A DNA stretch of 10,276 nucleotides. Source: DAOSEC01 sp035362935 (GTDB lineage: Bacteria; Bacillota_I; Bacilli_A; ML615J-28; CAG-313). Made by a program: the position numbers and the translations under genes. The stretch is taken from positions 1 through 10,276 of the forward strand of contig DAOSEC010000033.1 in NCBI GenBank assembly GCA_035362935.1. Direction: 5' to 3'. Below, one piece after another: positions 1-7,140 of the stretch; the stretch's first letter is position 1; the number at the start of each line of letters is the position of its first letter. Under the pieces are notes generated by a model. The model worked only from the letters and a program-made list of their open reading frames with translations. It was not told the origin of the DNA and made no database searches.

Positions 1-27
1 TGCTCCCAATAAGTGTGTTCTTTTCAT
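1..27 (-). CDS. 5' end of a gene running off the left edge
   Basis: Only the first nine codons are in the window (MKRTHLLGA). The start is supported by a consensus AGGAGG ribosome site (complement of 33-38) five bases before the ATG, and by a good promoter at 62-90. A basic start followed by hydrophobic residues could begin a signal peptide, as in the lipoprotein gene at 1157-3136, but nine residues cannot establish that. The product is unknown. Confidence 0.7.
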
Positions 28-61
28 GTGATCCTCCTAGGGGATGATTGTCTTCACTTAG

Positions 62-90
62 ATTTTATCATTAATATAAAATCATAACAA
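62..90 (-). promoter_or_regulatory. Sigma-A-type promoter for the left-edge gene
   Basis: Read on the minus strand, a TTGTTA -35 box (85-90) and a TAAAAT -10 box (62-67) are separated by exactly 17 bases. The -10 box is about 34 bases upstream of the ATG at 27. The -35 box lies within TATCTTGTTA, a 10-base string also present at the lipoprotein promoter (3210-3219). Confidence 0.6.
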
Positions 91-129
91 GATATTTTTT
101 TGTGTACGTGATGATTGATATATCATCGA

Positions 130-342
130 TTAATTAATGGCATCCCATTTTGCATATAACGTCATATCGCTGGATGGTGTATATGGCCATGTAATGGCTG
201 TAGAGAGCTCTTCATCACTAAACCAACCACCAAAGATGAATCCTTCTTTTGTTGGATCAGATGGTTTATTGATGGATTCGTTTTTATCTACATGGATGTT
301 AGAAACCATTGTTCCACCGTTTTCATTGAAACTCATTTTGCA
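130..342 (-). pseudogene. Truncated InlB-type (Listeria-Bacteroides) repeat fragment
   Basis: This frame encodes a single InlB B-type repeat of about 70 residues, from an NGG strand motif through GWF and WPYT to a terminal LYAKW, then a TAA stop three codons later. It closely matches the first repeat of the lipoprotein at 1157-3136: both have the INKP-DP-K-G, GWF, LST and WPYT blocks in register. There is no signal peptide and no lipobox. No ribosome site precedes either the ATG at 336 or the in-frame TTG at 384, and no C-terminal domain follows. I read it as the surviving piece of a decayed paralogue rather than a working gene. A small expressed repeat protein cannot be excluded. Confidence 0.7.
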
Positions 343-441
343 TTGATCAATAATATATAAGCTTATTATTAGATTTCGACACAATTAAAAATCCGATTTA
401 CCAAATTATAAGTTCATTTGAGTCGTTTAATGAAAACATTC

Positions 442-453
442 TTGACACTACCA
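442..453. repeat. 12-base match to the IS256-relic terminal end
   Basis: TTGACACTACCA is identical, in the same orientation, to 4375-4386 at the right end of the IS256-family relic. It lies just upstream of the truncated InlB fragment. No transposase coding adjoins it, so it could be a solitary terminal-repeat scar of a second copy. The surrounding 385-514 stretch is very AT-rich, with an 8-base AT-only dyad (470-486) lacking a T-run, and holds no gene I can support. Confidence 0.35.
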
Positions 454-514
454 CATTAATATTTTTGATATAATAAATTTTATTATCGAAAACAACAAAT
501 TTGAATTTTTTTTA

Positions 515-826
515 TTATTTATACTTCTTTTTTAAGGTTTTTTTAGTTTCTGGAGCAATTGGAAAAAAACTTGCTAAATCCAGTAATTGTTTAGAATCAA
601 AAATGATGGGCTGTCTACCAGTCATTTGTTGCATATATACGTATTTTCTCTTTATTTTTGATATGGAGACTTGTAGCTTATTGCCAACATCATTTGAGTA
701 TAAAATACTGATATGCTCATTATCCGATTCGAATTTTTCAACACTTTTCATTAAATCATCATTACTTTTCTTAATAATCTCAGTTAATACTGCTATAGTT
801 AGCAATTCTTTCTTTTTTCCAAACAT
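515..826 (-). CDS. Small hypothetical protein, third gene of the lipoprotein operon
   Basis: A 103-residue soluble, lysine-rich protein that I do not recognise. The ATG at 826 has a clear AAGGGGGT ribosome site a few bases upstream. It begins FGKKKELL, has a mostly helical-looking N-terminal half, then a region with alternating hydrophobic residues and a central IKRKYVY-MQQM segment, and ends in a basic KKTLKKKYK tail. There is no signal peptide or membrane segment, so it is probably cytoplasmic. It follows the 81-residue gene after 62 bases with no promoter seen between them, so it is likely the last gene of the unit starting at 3136. No function can be assigned. Confidence 0.75.
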   Translation of the reverse strand: MFGKKKELLTIAVLTEIIKKSNDDLMKSVEKFESDNEHISILYSNDVGNKLQVSISKIKRKYVYMQQMTGRQPIIFDSKQLLDLASFFPIAPETKKTLKKKYK

Positions 827-888
827 TTAATAAACCCCCTTAAGTTTGTTAGTTGTTTTATGTAAAATTATCATTAAAGTAGTAAAAT

Positions 889-1134
889 TTACTTTTTAAT
901 GACATCTACAATTTGTGTTATCTTGCTCTTTACTTCCTTGATACCCTTATTAATGTCTTGGTTAAGTTTGTATGCGGGATTTTCCCTAAATACTAAAATC
1001 ACACCACAACGAGGTGTTCCAACAGCATTGATAAAATCCCATCCTGTATTCTCATTTTCGTTGATGACTTCTTGCATCTTTAATGCTCTTTTCTCAGCAT
1101 TATAAATACGTTTGATAACTTCTGTTTTATACAT
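889..1134 (-). CDS. DUF4177-like small protein
   Basis: An 81-residue protein with an excellent AAGGAGGG ribosome site just before its ATG. It begins 22 bases after the lipoprotein stop codon, so the two are almost certainly cotranscribed. The first 50 residues fit the DUF4177 pattern: an N-terminal beta strand after MYKTEV, a helix (residues about 11-25), the GW(D/E) turn at 31-33, and a final ILVF strand. The last 30 residues (NQDINKGIKEV onward) look helical and may form a coiled coil, which is longer than the usual family. DUF4177 proteins are small cytoplasmic proteins of unknown function. The family call rests on pattern only. Confidence 0.75.
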   Translation of the reverse strand: MYKTEVIKRIYNAEKRALKMQEVINENENTGWDFINAVGTPRCGVILVFRENPAYKLNQDINKGIKEVKSKITQIVDVIKK

Positions 1135-1156
1135 TATTAATCCCTCCTTAAGTATG

Positions 1157-3136
1157 TTATTCGTGTGTATATTTCACACCGATATAATCAAGGATATTTT
1201 GAATAGTAAATTCTTCTTTTTGTAAGTTAAATGGATCAATGAGTGTATCATAGTCACTCATGATTTGATTTTGGATTGTAGTGGATGCGTTAAAGCCAAA
1301 GGTTAAACCTGCATTCGATGTGTTTACATCCGTAACAAGTGTTGAAAGTTGTTCTTCTTGTACAAACAACATGGGAACATTGAGTGCAACTTCGACAAGT
1401 TCTTCACCATTCATATAATAGAAATACTGCTTTCTGAGTTCGATGTCATAGCGTCGTGAAAGCATCTTTGTGCTAAAACCTCCTACAGTCTTAGCAACAA
1501 ACGTGTTCGCACTACCATTCAAGTAAATCAGATGTGGATTACTATTTTCAAGTGGTGCAGGCAGACATTTAATGGTCGTGATACCTGTTGTATTATCTAA
1601 ATTAAACCATAAAGTATTGTAAGTGATTGAACTCAATGTTTCTTTCACTTCATAACCTAAGAGTTTGCCTGAATCCACATCATAAAGTTCATTAATTGTT
1701 CCTGTCCAACCCATCATAGAACTTGATTTATTTCCTACTACAGAAACATAATCGTCATTAATGAAAAATTCTGCTGCGCTTCCGGTAGTAAATGATCCAT
1801 CTATACCGATGTACTCAAATATGCGACCATCAACATTGCCATCTTGATCTCTAAAAATCTCAAAATAAGCCCTTCTAACACCAAGATACCGAATACCAAA
1901 TTTATATGAATCATGAGTAACTTCATAGCGCAATGCATTAGCATCGCCAATTTGAATTCTTCCAACTTTATCTTCAGTATTGATGTCATAAGATAATGCG
2001 ATTTGAATCGTTTGTTCTCCAAAACCAGGAAGTGTCGTTGTATAATCGATAAGATAATTCATTACACCATCTTCAAATAGGATGGTCACTTGATAGATTC
2101 CTTGTGTAAACTCAAAACGAGCTGTGTTTGTTGGATTTGTATCAAGATAATTATTAAATGCAGTAACTGAAGCAGAGGCTATAGAATCGATAACATTTAA
2201 AACATCAAAAAACACCTTTGACTGTTCAATATTCGAAATAACCATTTTCCATTGTTCACCAAAACCACCATAAGGAATGGATGAAACATTCACAAATGTT
2301 GAATAATCGAGCACACTTTGTTGTTGTGTGATAAGCAAACTACCCGCTTTCATCGTATCAGGTATGTATGAATATGGATTCTGTTCATAACTCGACAACA
2401 ATGAACTTAAATATGTCCCATATGGAACAACTTCATTCCATTTTGCATATAGTGTGATATTATCAGTCATTTCAAATGGCCACTGAACTTCATCAGTACA
2501 CATCGGTGTATTACACCATGCAACAAAGTGATATCCTTCACGTGTTGGTTCTGTGGGTTCTTGTACTAACGTATTGTAGTTTAGCGTTATCGGTTCAACA
2601 GAAGAACCACCCCTACTATCAAACGTGATGGTATATTGACGATCATTATACGAGAATTGTGCTTGATAGGTTTGATTAGACGTTGCAGCTACAACAGTAG
2701 GGTTCCAACCTGTAAATGTGTATACATATTCAGCGGTAGGAACTCTGCTTGGTGTTGGTCCATTATAAGTCGGTATTGTTCCTTCTGGCACTTGTGTATC
2801 TGTTTCAATGACAACTCCATTTACTTCCCATGTGATTGTATACGTTGTCGTGGTTTGCCATTTTGCATAAAAAGTAACATTAGATGTGATTGTATAAGGC
2901 CATACCACTTCTGTTGACAATGAAGCCTCTATAAACCATCCTTCAAATGTATATCCATCTTTTTCAGGATCTGTAGGTTTATTAATAGTTGAATCTTTAT
3001 CCTGGGTTATACTTGTGACTGAAGATCCACCATTCGAGTTAAATGTGATGGTGAATTGATCGACGTCTGATTGGCAACTAAATAGCAAAAAACTTGCAAA
3101 AAAAATGAAAGCAAAGAATAGTACATACTTCTTCAT
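1157..3136 (-). CDS. InlB-repeat surface lipoprotein
   Basis: A 659-residue predicted lipoprotein. The start is the ATG at 3136, seven bases after a GGAGGGG ribosome site. An in-frame TTG at 3151 lies next to that site and is not used. Residues 1-20 form a signal peptide (MKKY, a Phe-rich core) ending in lipobox LFSC with the acylated cysteine at 21. Three beta-grasp InlB/Listeria-Bacteroides-type repeats follow: residues about 28-93, a divergent one at 99-161, and 168-233. The first and third end in YAKW, and the third carries a Cys pair (CNTPMC). Residues 234-659 form a large domain I do not recognise, rich in Tyr, Thr and Asn with alternating beta-like segments. Such proteins sit on the outer face of the membrane and often mediate adhesion or binding; no ligand can be named. 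It heads a three-gene unit with its own promoter. Confidence 0.9.
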   Translation of the reverse strand: MKKYVLFFAFIFFASFLLFSCQSDVDQFTITFNSNGGSSVTSITQDKDSTINKPTDPEKDGYTFEGWFIEASLSTEVVWPYTITSNVTFYAKWQTTTTYTITWEVNGVVIETDTQVPEGTIPTYNGPTPSRVPTAEYVYTFTGWNPTVVAATSNQTYQAQFSYNDRQYTITFDSRGGSSVEPITLNYNTLVQEPTEPTREGYHFVAWCNTPMCTDEVQWPFEMTDNITLYAKWNEVVPYGTYLSSLLSSYEQNPYSYIPDTMKAGSLLITQQQSVLDYSTFVNVSSIPYGGFGEQWKMVISNIEQSKVFFDVLNVIDSIASASVTAFNNYLDTNPTNTARFEFTQGIYQVTILFEDGVMNYLIDYTTTLPGFGEQTIQIALSYDINTEDKVGRIQIGDANALRYEVTHDSYKFGIRYLGVRRAYFEIFRDQDGNVDGRIFEYIGIDGSFTTGSAAEFFINDDYVSVVGNKSSSMMGWTGTINELYDVDSGKLLGYEVKETLSSITYNTLWFNLDNTTGITTIKCLPAPLENSNPHLIYLNGSANTFVAKTVGGFSTKMLSRRYDIELRKQYFYYMNGEELVEVALNVPMLFVQEEQLSTLVTDVNTSNAGLTFGFNASTTIQNQIMSDYDTLIDPFNLQKEEFTIQNILDYIGVKYTHE

Positions 3137-3186
3137 GTGTTTCCCCTCCAACGATTGTTTTTTGATAATGTGTTATCTTTAATTTA

Positions 3187-3215
3187 AGTATACATCGTAA
3201 TGAATGATTTAACAA
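3187..3215 (-). promoter_or_regulatory. Sigma-A-type promoter of the lipoprotein operon
   Basis: On the minus strand a TTGTTA -35 box (3210-3215) and a TATACT -10 box (3187-3192) are separated by 17 bases. The expected start of transcription is near 3180, giving a leader of about 44 bases before the ATG at 3136. The -35 box sits in the same TATCTTGTTA string as the promoter at 62-90. Confidence 0.65.
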
Positions 3216-3221
3216 GATAGG

Positions 3222-3240
3222 TTGTGAGTGTGTTTCACAA
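3222..3240. promoter_or_regulatory. Dyad just upstream of the lipoprotein promoter
   Basis: TTGTGA and TCACAA form a perfect inverted repeat separated by seven bases, ending six bases upstream of the -35 box. This is a normal place for an activator site. It resembles a CRP/FNR-type half-site pair, but the spacer is one base longer than the CRP consensus and no such regulator is in the window. The regulator is unknown. Confidence 0.35.
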
Positions 3241-3350
3241 AATAACCATTTAACTAATTTTCGTTGTTTGCTAAATTAAATTTTATATCAAATGTTAAGT
3301 TGAGTTACTTTTGATTGAATAGGTGCTGCATTTAGTATGATAATACGCCA

Positions 3351-3375
3351 AAAACAAAAAAGCGCACAGCGCTTT
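3351..3375 (-). terminator. Rho-independent terminator, minus direction
   Basis: AAAGCGC and GCGCTTT form a 7-base-pair stem with a three-base loop (3359-3375). On the minus strand the stem is followed by TTT-G-TTTT (3358-3351). It lies between the IS relic and the lipoprotein promoter, so it would stop read-through from the ATPase gene and insulate the lipoprotein operon. The plus-strand exit (ATTAT) is much weaker. Confidence 0.65.
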
Positions 3376-3452
3376 ATTATATGAATATCATCTATGATAC
3401 TCGATTGTTTCTCAAGGATTTCCATGAAAAGAAAACGCATGAATCGAAATAA

Positions 3453-4322
3453 CTCTATACTGTAGGATGACGACTAAAGAGACCAGTAGATTCATCGAGA
3501 AGAAGTATGGTCATGATTATACGAAACATACGGTCTCTAACATCTCTTAAGTATAGTTAATGATATCCATGCTGTAACCATAGAGTTTTAACTAAAAGCC
3601 ATGAAGTGATTTATTTCGATACTAATATCTGCCCATCAAACTTTATACGGTCATCTAAAAAACTTTATACTTTGCTTTAGATATAACAAGATGAAGGTTA
3701 TAAAGAAATCCTCTTAGTAACGTCTATTTCCTGCCGAATCAGTCTAATATATGAAATTATACTATCTGACTTGAAGGAACTTGGTGTTGAGAAATCCTTA
3801 ATGTTTATCACAGATGGTCTTCTATGGATTAAGAATGTGATCTCAAACGTTTTCCAAAAGCCAGACATCACTCCTGTCGTGTTCAAAACTCGTAGAGAGT
3901 TGAACATGATGTAAGGGTGAAAGACAGAATTGAGTGTAAAACTATCAGAAGATCATCTACACACAAGACACGTCGGTGAATGCTAATGATGGGTTTCATG
4001 GGTTTATCACCACATAGTATAAGTGATATACTCAAGTCAATAAAAAGTTAAAGAATTACCCATCTCTATTCACCTTTTGTCTTATTCTCAAGAAATCAGA
4101 ACGCACTCTATACGAACAATCTGTTCAAAGAATTCAATAAGCATTAAAAACACCACCAAAAGTAAAAATCAGTATACGAATGAGGATTCGTTCATCAGAC
4201 TCATTGTCACTTATACCTGTCAATACAACCAGAGATTCCAGAAGAGAATCCAAAAGGGCTTTATACTTGCAAATGCTGCATTGAACGAAATGTTCATTAA
4301 GCATAGTGCTTCAGAATCATAA
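3453..4322 (+). pseudogene. Degraded IS256/Mutator-family transposase
   Basis: The only plus-strand coding signal, broken by many stops and frameshifts. Recognisable blocks occur in the right order. At 3453-3550 are LYT-G, a one-base shift, then MTTKE and a KKYGHDYTKHTVSNIS segment, matching the family's GMTT-I-YG-S-TVS region. At about 3690-3912 are GYKEIL, a later DLKELGVEK block and FITDGL with the catalytic-type Asp, then a segment like the FP-Q-C-VH-RN block. At 4080-4315 is the C-terminal part, with KSKNQYTNEDSFIRL in place of the family's TK-K-FP-EDSL stretch, then a YNQRF-KRIQKGF helix. About the first 120 residues are missing. It cannot make a functional enzyme and marks an old insertion. 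Confidence 0.75.
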
Positions 4323-4361
4323 AACCACTAGAGAGAGTTCGAACACTTTATCTCACTTCAC

Positions 4362-4385
4362 TTACACAAAATTATTGACACTACC
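4362..4385 (+). mobile_element. Right terminal end of the IS256-family relic
   Basis: The sequence TTACACAAAATTATTGACACTACC follows the end of the dead transposase by about 40 bases, where the right terminal inverted repeat of a Mutator-family element is expected. Its character (TTGACACTACC at the very tip) fits such ends as I remember them. I found no matching left end (GGTAGTGTCAA) between 3240 and 3450, in line with loss of the transposase N-terminal part. The final 11 bases recur at 442-452. Confidence 0.5.
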
Positions 4386-4568
4386 AATGCTTGATTCATA
4401 TGTAATGATTTCAAAACTCAATTCATTAAGTAGCTTTATACTTGTGTTGGTGGTTTACTTCTGGTTATGTTTTTGATCATAGAATCAAGCAAAACATTTA
4501 TAATTAATCTATGACTATATATCTCAATCGGGCTATCTTTCTAGAAATTGCAGCATAAGATAGATAAG
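4386..4568. other. Intergenic stretch after the ATPase gene
   Basis: No gene seen. It contains a perfect 9-base inverted repeat, GCTTGATTC (4389-4397) and GAATCAAGC (4482-4490), separated by 84 bases. The large loop, low GC content and absent T-run make it a poor terminator. It may be chance. Confidence 0.3.
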
Positions 4569-6575
4569 TTAAAATCCCATAACCTCATTAAATTTGTCAA
4601 CACCTTTCAATATTGTTTTTAATGCACTATCTATAAGTGCAATTTCATCTGAACTTGGTACACTTGCATGAGCATCAAATCTGCCTTCCTTATTAACAAT
4701 ATTCATTGCAAATGTAAATTGGTCCTTATCTCTCCAATAATCTCTATATGATTCCCAATCGGCAAGAATTAAGGTTGTTATATTTTTGAAATATATTCTT
4801 GATTTTTTTGAATCAAATAGATCATTGTATGGAACGGTGGCGTATTTATTTGCATCAGCACCGTATAGTACATTAGTTATATGTTTACTTGCATTGACCT
4901 CATTTTTCTTAGATATTCTTGTTATTACATTCACCATTTTTCTTAATCTCAATTCTAAGTTGTTCCTGTTTATCACAAGTGAAATCCATATATCTTCATC
5001 TGATTTTGCTAGTTTAATTGTACTTTCTTTTCTAAGTATGTAGTTTTTTATCGAATCAATCAAGAAATCATAACTTCCTTCTATTTGCTTAATGATTCCA
5101 TAACCCAATAAATGTTTTATATATGATCTATCCTCTTGAGCATAATATGAAAATGTGTCAAGTTCATTTTTAGCCAAGAGTTTTAACATCTCGTACTCAT
5201 CATTATAAAATTGTTGTAAAACTACTAAAATCATTTCAAAATAATCGCTATTCTGATTAAAAAAATCTTTAACTTCTGCATATTTTTGTCGATCAATATT
5301 TACCGGTCTATTCTTGAATCTAGTGTGTATTACACTACAAACTTGACGTATCAAGAAAGGATGACCTCCATACTCTTCACATAGCTTTGAATATATGCTT
5401 TCATCAAATGTAATACCCATTAATTTCCCCAATCTTCTTACCATATCTTTTGTCTGATTAACATCAAATCCAGGTATATATTTGGGTTCAATTAAGTTGA
5501 ATATCGGATTGTCTTTTTCAAGAATAATAGGATCTTCAATGCATTTAGGATTGGTGCCTAGAATGCAAAATGTAAAAACATCCCTTGTGCTCTGAAATAT
5601 ACTTCTAATACTTTGCCAAAAGTAAACAAAGTCCAGCTCTTTTGCCCAATGATTAACGCTAGATTTTCCAAATGTAATGTTTTCAATTTCATCAAAAAGC
5701 AGTAATAATCTTTTTCCAAGTTTTGAAGATATATCTGTTATGTATTTTTCAAATAATATACTAGCATTTATTTCTGTAAATTCCTCTTCATGTACGGTTT
5801 CATCCACTTTGCATTCTTTATATATAATCATTATTATATAATATAAAGCATTATTCCATCTTCTATTGCTAAAAGAGGTATTTTGACAGTCTATTAAAAT
5901 ACCAATAGAGTCTCTTTGGGGTATTTTTCTAATAATATCATATATTATAGAAGTTTTTCCAGTTTTCCGAAGCCCAAATAATCCAGCATTCTGGCCGGAT
6001 CTATGTTTGTCGATTATTGATAGAGTAAGTTCATTTCTACCGAAGAAGTATATATCCTTTTTTAATGGATCCGCCATATCGAAAAGATTCCTTTGGAAAA
6101 AGTATTTTTGGAATCTAGCCTTAATGAACGAAGATTCATTTATATTATCAAAAATTTCCCTGTATGTCATCGGTATAACTATTTGAGATTCTTGTGCGGT
6201 TAAAAAGGTTGATAAAGCATTTTCAATTTTCAAATCGGGACTGACTAATATATAACAAATTCTCTCAGGTCGATTTTCTTGAAATCGATTATATATTCCT
6301 TCAAATGCGTCTAATTCTCTAGCTTGAAATTTAATATATGGACTTAATATGACTACTATCTCTTTTGATATTCCATACAACTCTTCATATTCAAGTGTTG
6401 ACTTGATTAGGAAATATTTGTATTTACTATTTGCTAATTTAATACTCCCTGCATTGGTAATATACCAACTTTTTGCAAAAAAGTTTGCAATGCTGGTTTC
6501 ATCGTTAGTAAACAGAGCACTTATGTTACGACTTGCATGTATTTGAATACCTGGTCTTATGTTTTCATTTAACAT
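4569..6575 (-). CDS. STAND/AAA-like P-loop ATPase with HEPN-like C-terminus
   Basis: A predicted 668-residue cytoplasmic NTPase. I place the start at the ATG at 6575, six bases after a GGAG site. The in-frame ATG at 6626 has no ribosome site and touches the T-run of a terminator. Residues about 1-170 form an unrecognised alpha/beta domain with three hydrophobic strands (VVILSP, ICYILVSPD, QIVIPM). The ATPase module has Walker A GLRKTGKT (201-208), Walker B LLLLFDE (290-296), and GGHPF (403-407), the helical-subdomain motif of STAND and archaeal-type ATPases. Residues about 440-515 look like a winged helix. The last 130 residues are helical and contain GRFDAHA, a possible HEPN-like R632-x3-H636 pair. 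STAND proteins typically sense a trigger, oligomerise and activate an effector; a defence role is inferred. The ATPase call is firm, the termini are not. Confidence 0.85.
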   Translation of the reverse strand: MLNENIRPGIQIHASRNISALFTNDETSIANFFAKSWYITNAGSIKLANSKYKYFLIKSTLEYEELYGISKEIVVILSPYIKFQARELDAFEGIYNRFQENRPERICYILVSPDLKIENALSTFLTAQESQIVIPMTYREIFDNINESSFIKARFQKYFFQRNLFDMADPLKKDIYFFGRNELTLSIIDKHRSGQNAGLFGLRKTGKTSIIYDIIRKIPQRDSIGILIDCQNTSFSNRRWNNALYYIIMIIYKECKVDETVHEEEFTEINASILFEKYITDISSKLGKRLLLLFDEIENITFGKSSVNHWAKELDFVYFWQSIRSIFQSTRDVFTFCILGTNPKCIEDPIILEKDNPIFNLIEPKYIPGFDVNQTKDMVRRLGKLMGITFDESIYSKLCEEYGGHPFLIRQVCSVIHTRFKNRPVNIDRQKYAEVKDFFNQNSDYFEMILVVLQQFYNDEYEMLKLLAKNELDTFSYYAQEDRSYIKHLLGYGIIKQIEGSYDFLIDSIKNYILRKESTIKLAKSDEDIWISLVINRNNLELRLRKMVNVITRISKKNEVNASKHITNVLYGADANKYATVPYNDLFDSKKSRIYFKNITTLILADWESYRDYWRDKDQFTFAMNIVNKEGRFDAHASVPSSDEIALIDSALKTILKGVDKFNEVMGF

Positions 6576-6626
6576 ATATTTCTCCAATCGGTTATTATTT
6601 ATATATATTGTCTCATAGTTATTCAT

Positions 6627-6650
6627 AAAAAAACAGGGCGTATACGCCCT
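6627..6650 (-). terminator. Strong Rho-independent terminator, minus direction
   Basis: A perfect 16-base palindrome, AGGGCGTATACGCCCT (6635-6650), is followed on the minus strand by G and seven T residues (6633-6627). This is the most GC-rich element nearby. It would end transcripts of the restriction-modification operon. It could also act as an attenuator for read-through into the ATPase gene, whose ribosome site begins about 40 bases downstream. I could not fix a separate ATPase promoter with confidence. Confidence 0.75.
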
Positions 6651-6786
6651 AAAAATTTGATAATCAATATATGTTTGTGCTTTAGATAATCATTATTGTA
6701 AAACAATTATCTTTTTTAAAAAGAGTTTAGTGTATTAATTTCGCATGAGAGTTTACCAATATTAGCATGAATATGTTCACTCAGTG

Positions 6787-7140
6787 TTATTTAAAACTCT
6801 TATGTAAAGCCTTTAAAGATATTTCTTTTGTCCTTATTATCCTAATCAGTGAAACTTTCCACTCTGTCTCACATTATTCTAATAATTCCATCATTATATA
6901 GTGATTAATCAATTGAGATAGTGGGATAAACTCCGCCAATCCATCTAAAATTGAAATATATTCATAGACTTCTCTAGGTCATGGAGCAATTAAAGACCCT
7001 TTCCATTTGAAATAGTCTCTTGGGTAAACTCTAGAATAGAAACACATTATTTGACATTTAGATACTGAATTAAAGTTTGTTGTTTTCGGTTTGTTGAAAA
7101 TCATGCAATTTATTCTGATTGAGTCGTAGTTGATCACTAA
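6787..7140 (-). pseudogene. Decayed reading frame downstream of the metallopeptidase gene
   Basis: The frame of the 7141-7644 gene continues past its TAG stop with coding-like text: a 53-codon stretch to a TGA at 6979 (including RVYPRDYFKWKGS), 34 codons to a TAA at 6874 (including REVYEYISILDGLAEF), and 28 codons to a TAA at 6787. The Trp codons are TGG and the residue mix is protein-like, but there is no ribosome site and no intact frame. I do not recognise it. It may be the remains of a fifth operon gene. Positions 6651-6786 show nothing else beyond AT-rich sequence. Confidence 0.35.

Noticed and set aside
110..127. Short inverted repeat GATGAT-N6-ATCATC
   Set aside because: Only six bases per arm in AT-rich DNA, with no T-run. 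It is likely chance.
442..475. Possible plus-strand promoter TTGACA with TATAAT
   Set aside because: The spacer is 21 bases and no plus-strand gene follows. The sequence is better explained as an IS-end match.
501..830. Plus-strand frame of 109 codons
   Set aside because: It is the antisense of the 103-residue minus-strand gene, has no ribosome site, and its protein is a Phe/Cys-rich mirror product.
3150..4568. CRISPR array, tRNA or riboswitch in the gene-poor stretch
   Set aside because: No regularly spaced direct repeats, no tRNA-like arms or T-loop motif, and the content is explained by transposase remnants.
6787..7140. TGA read as tryptophan (Mycoplasma code) to extend the frame
   Set aside because: The intact genes use TGG for Trp throughout, and the frame is also interrupted by TAG and TAA, so recoding does not rescue it.
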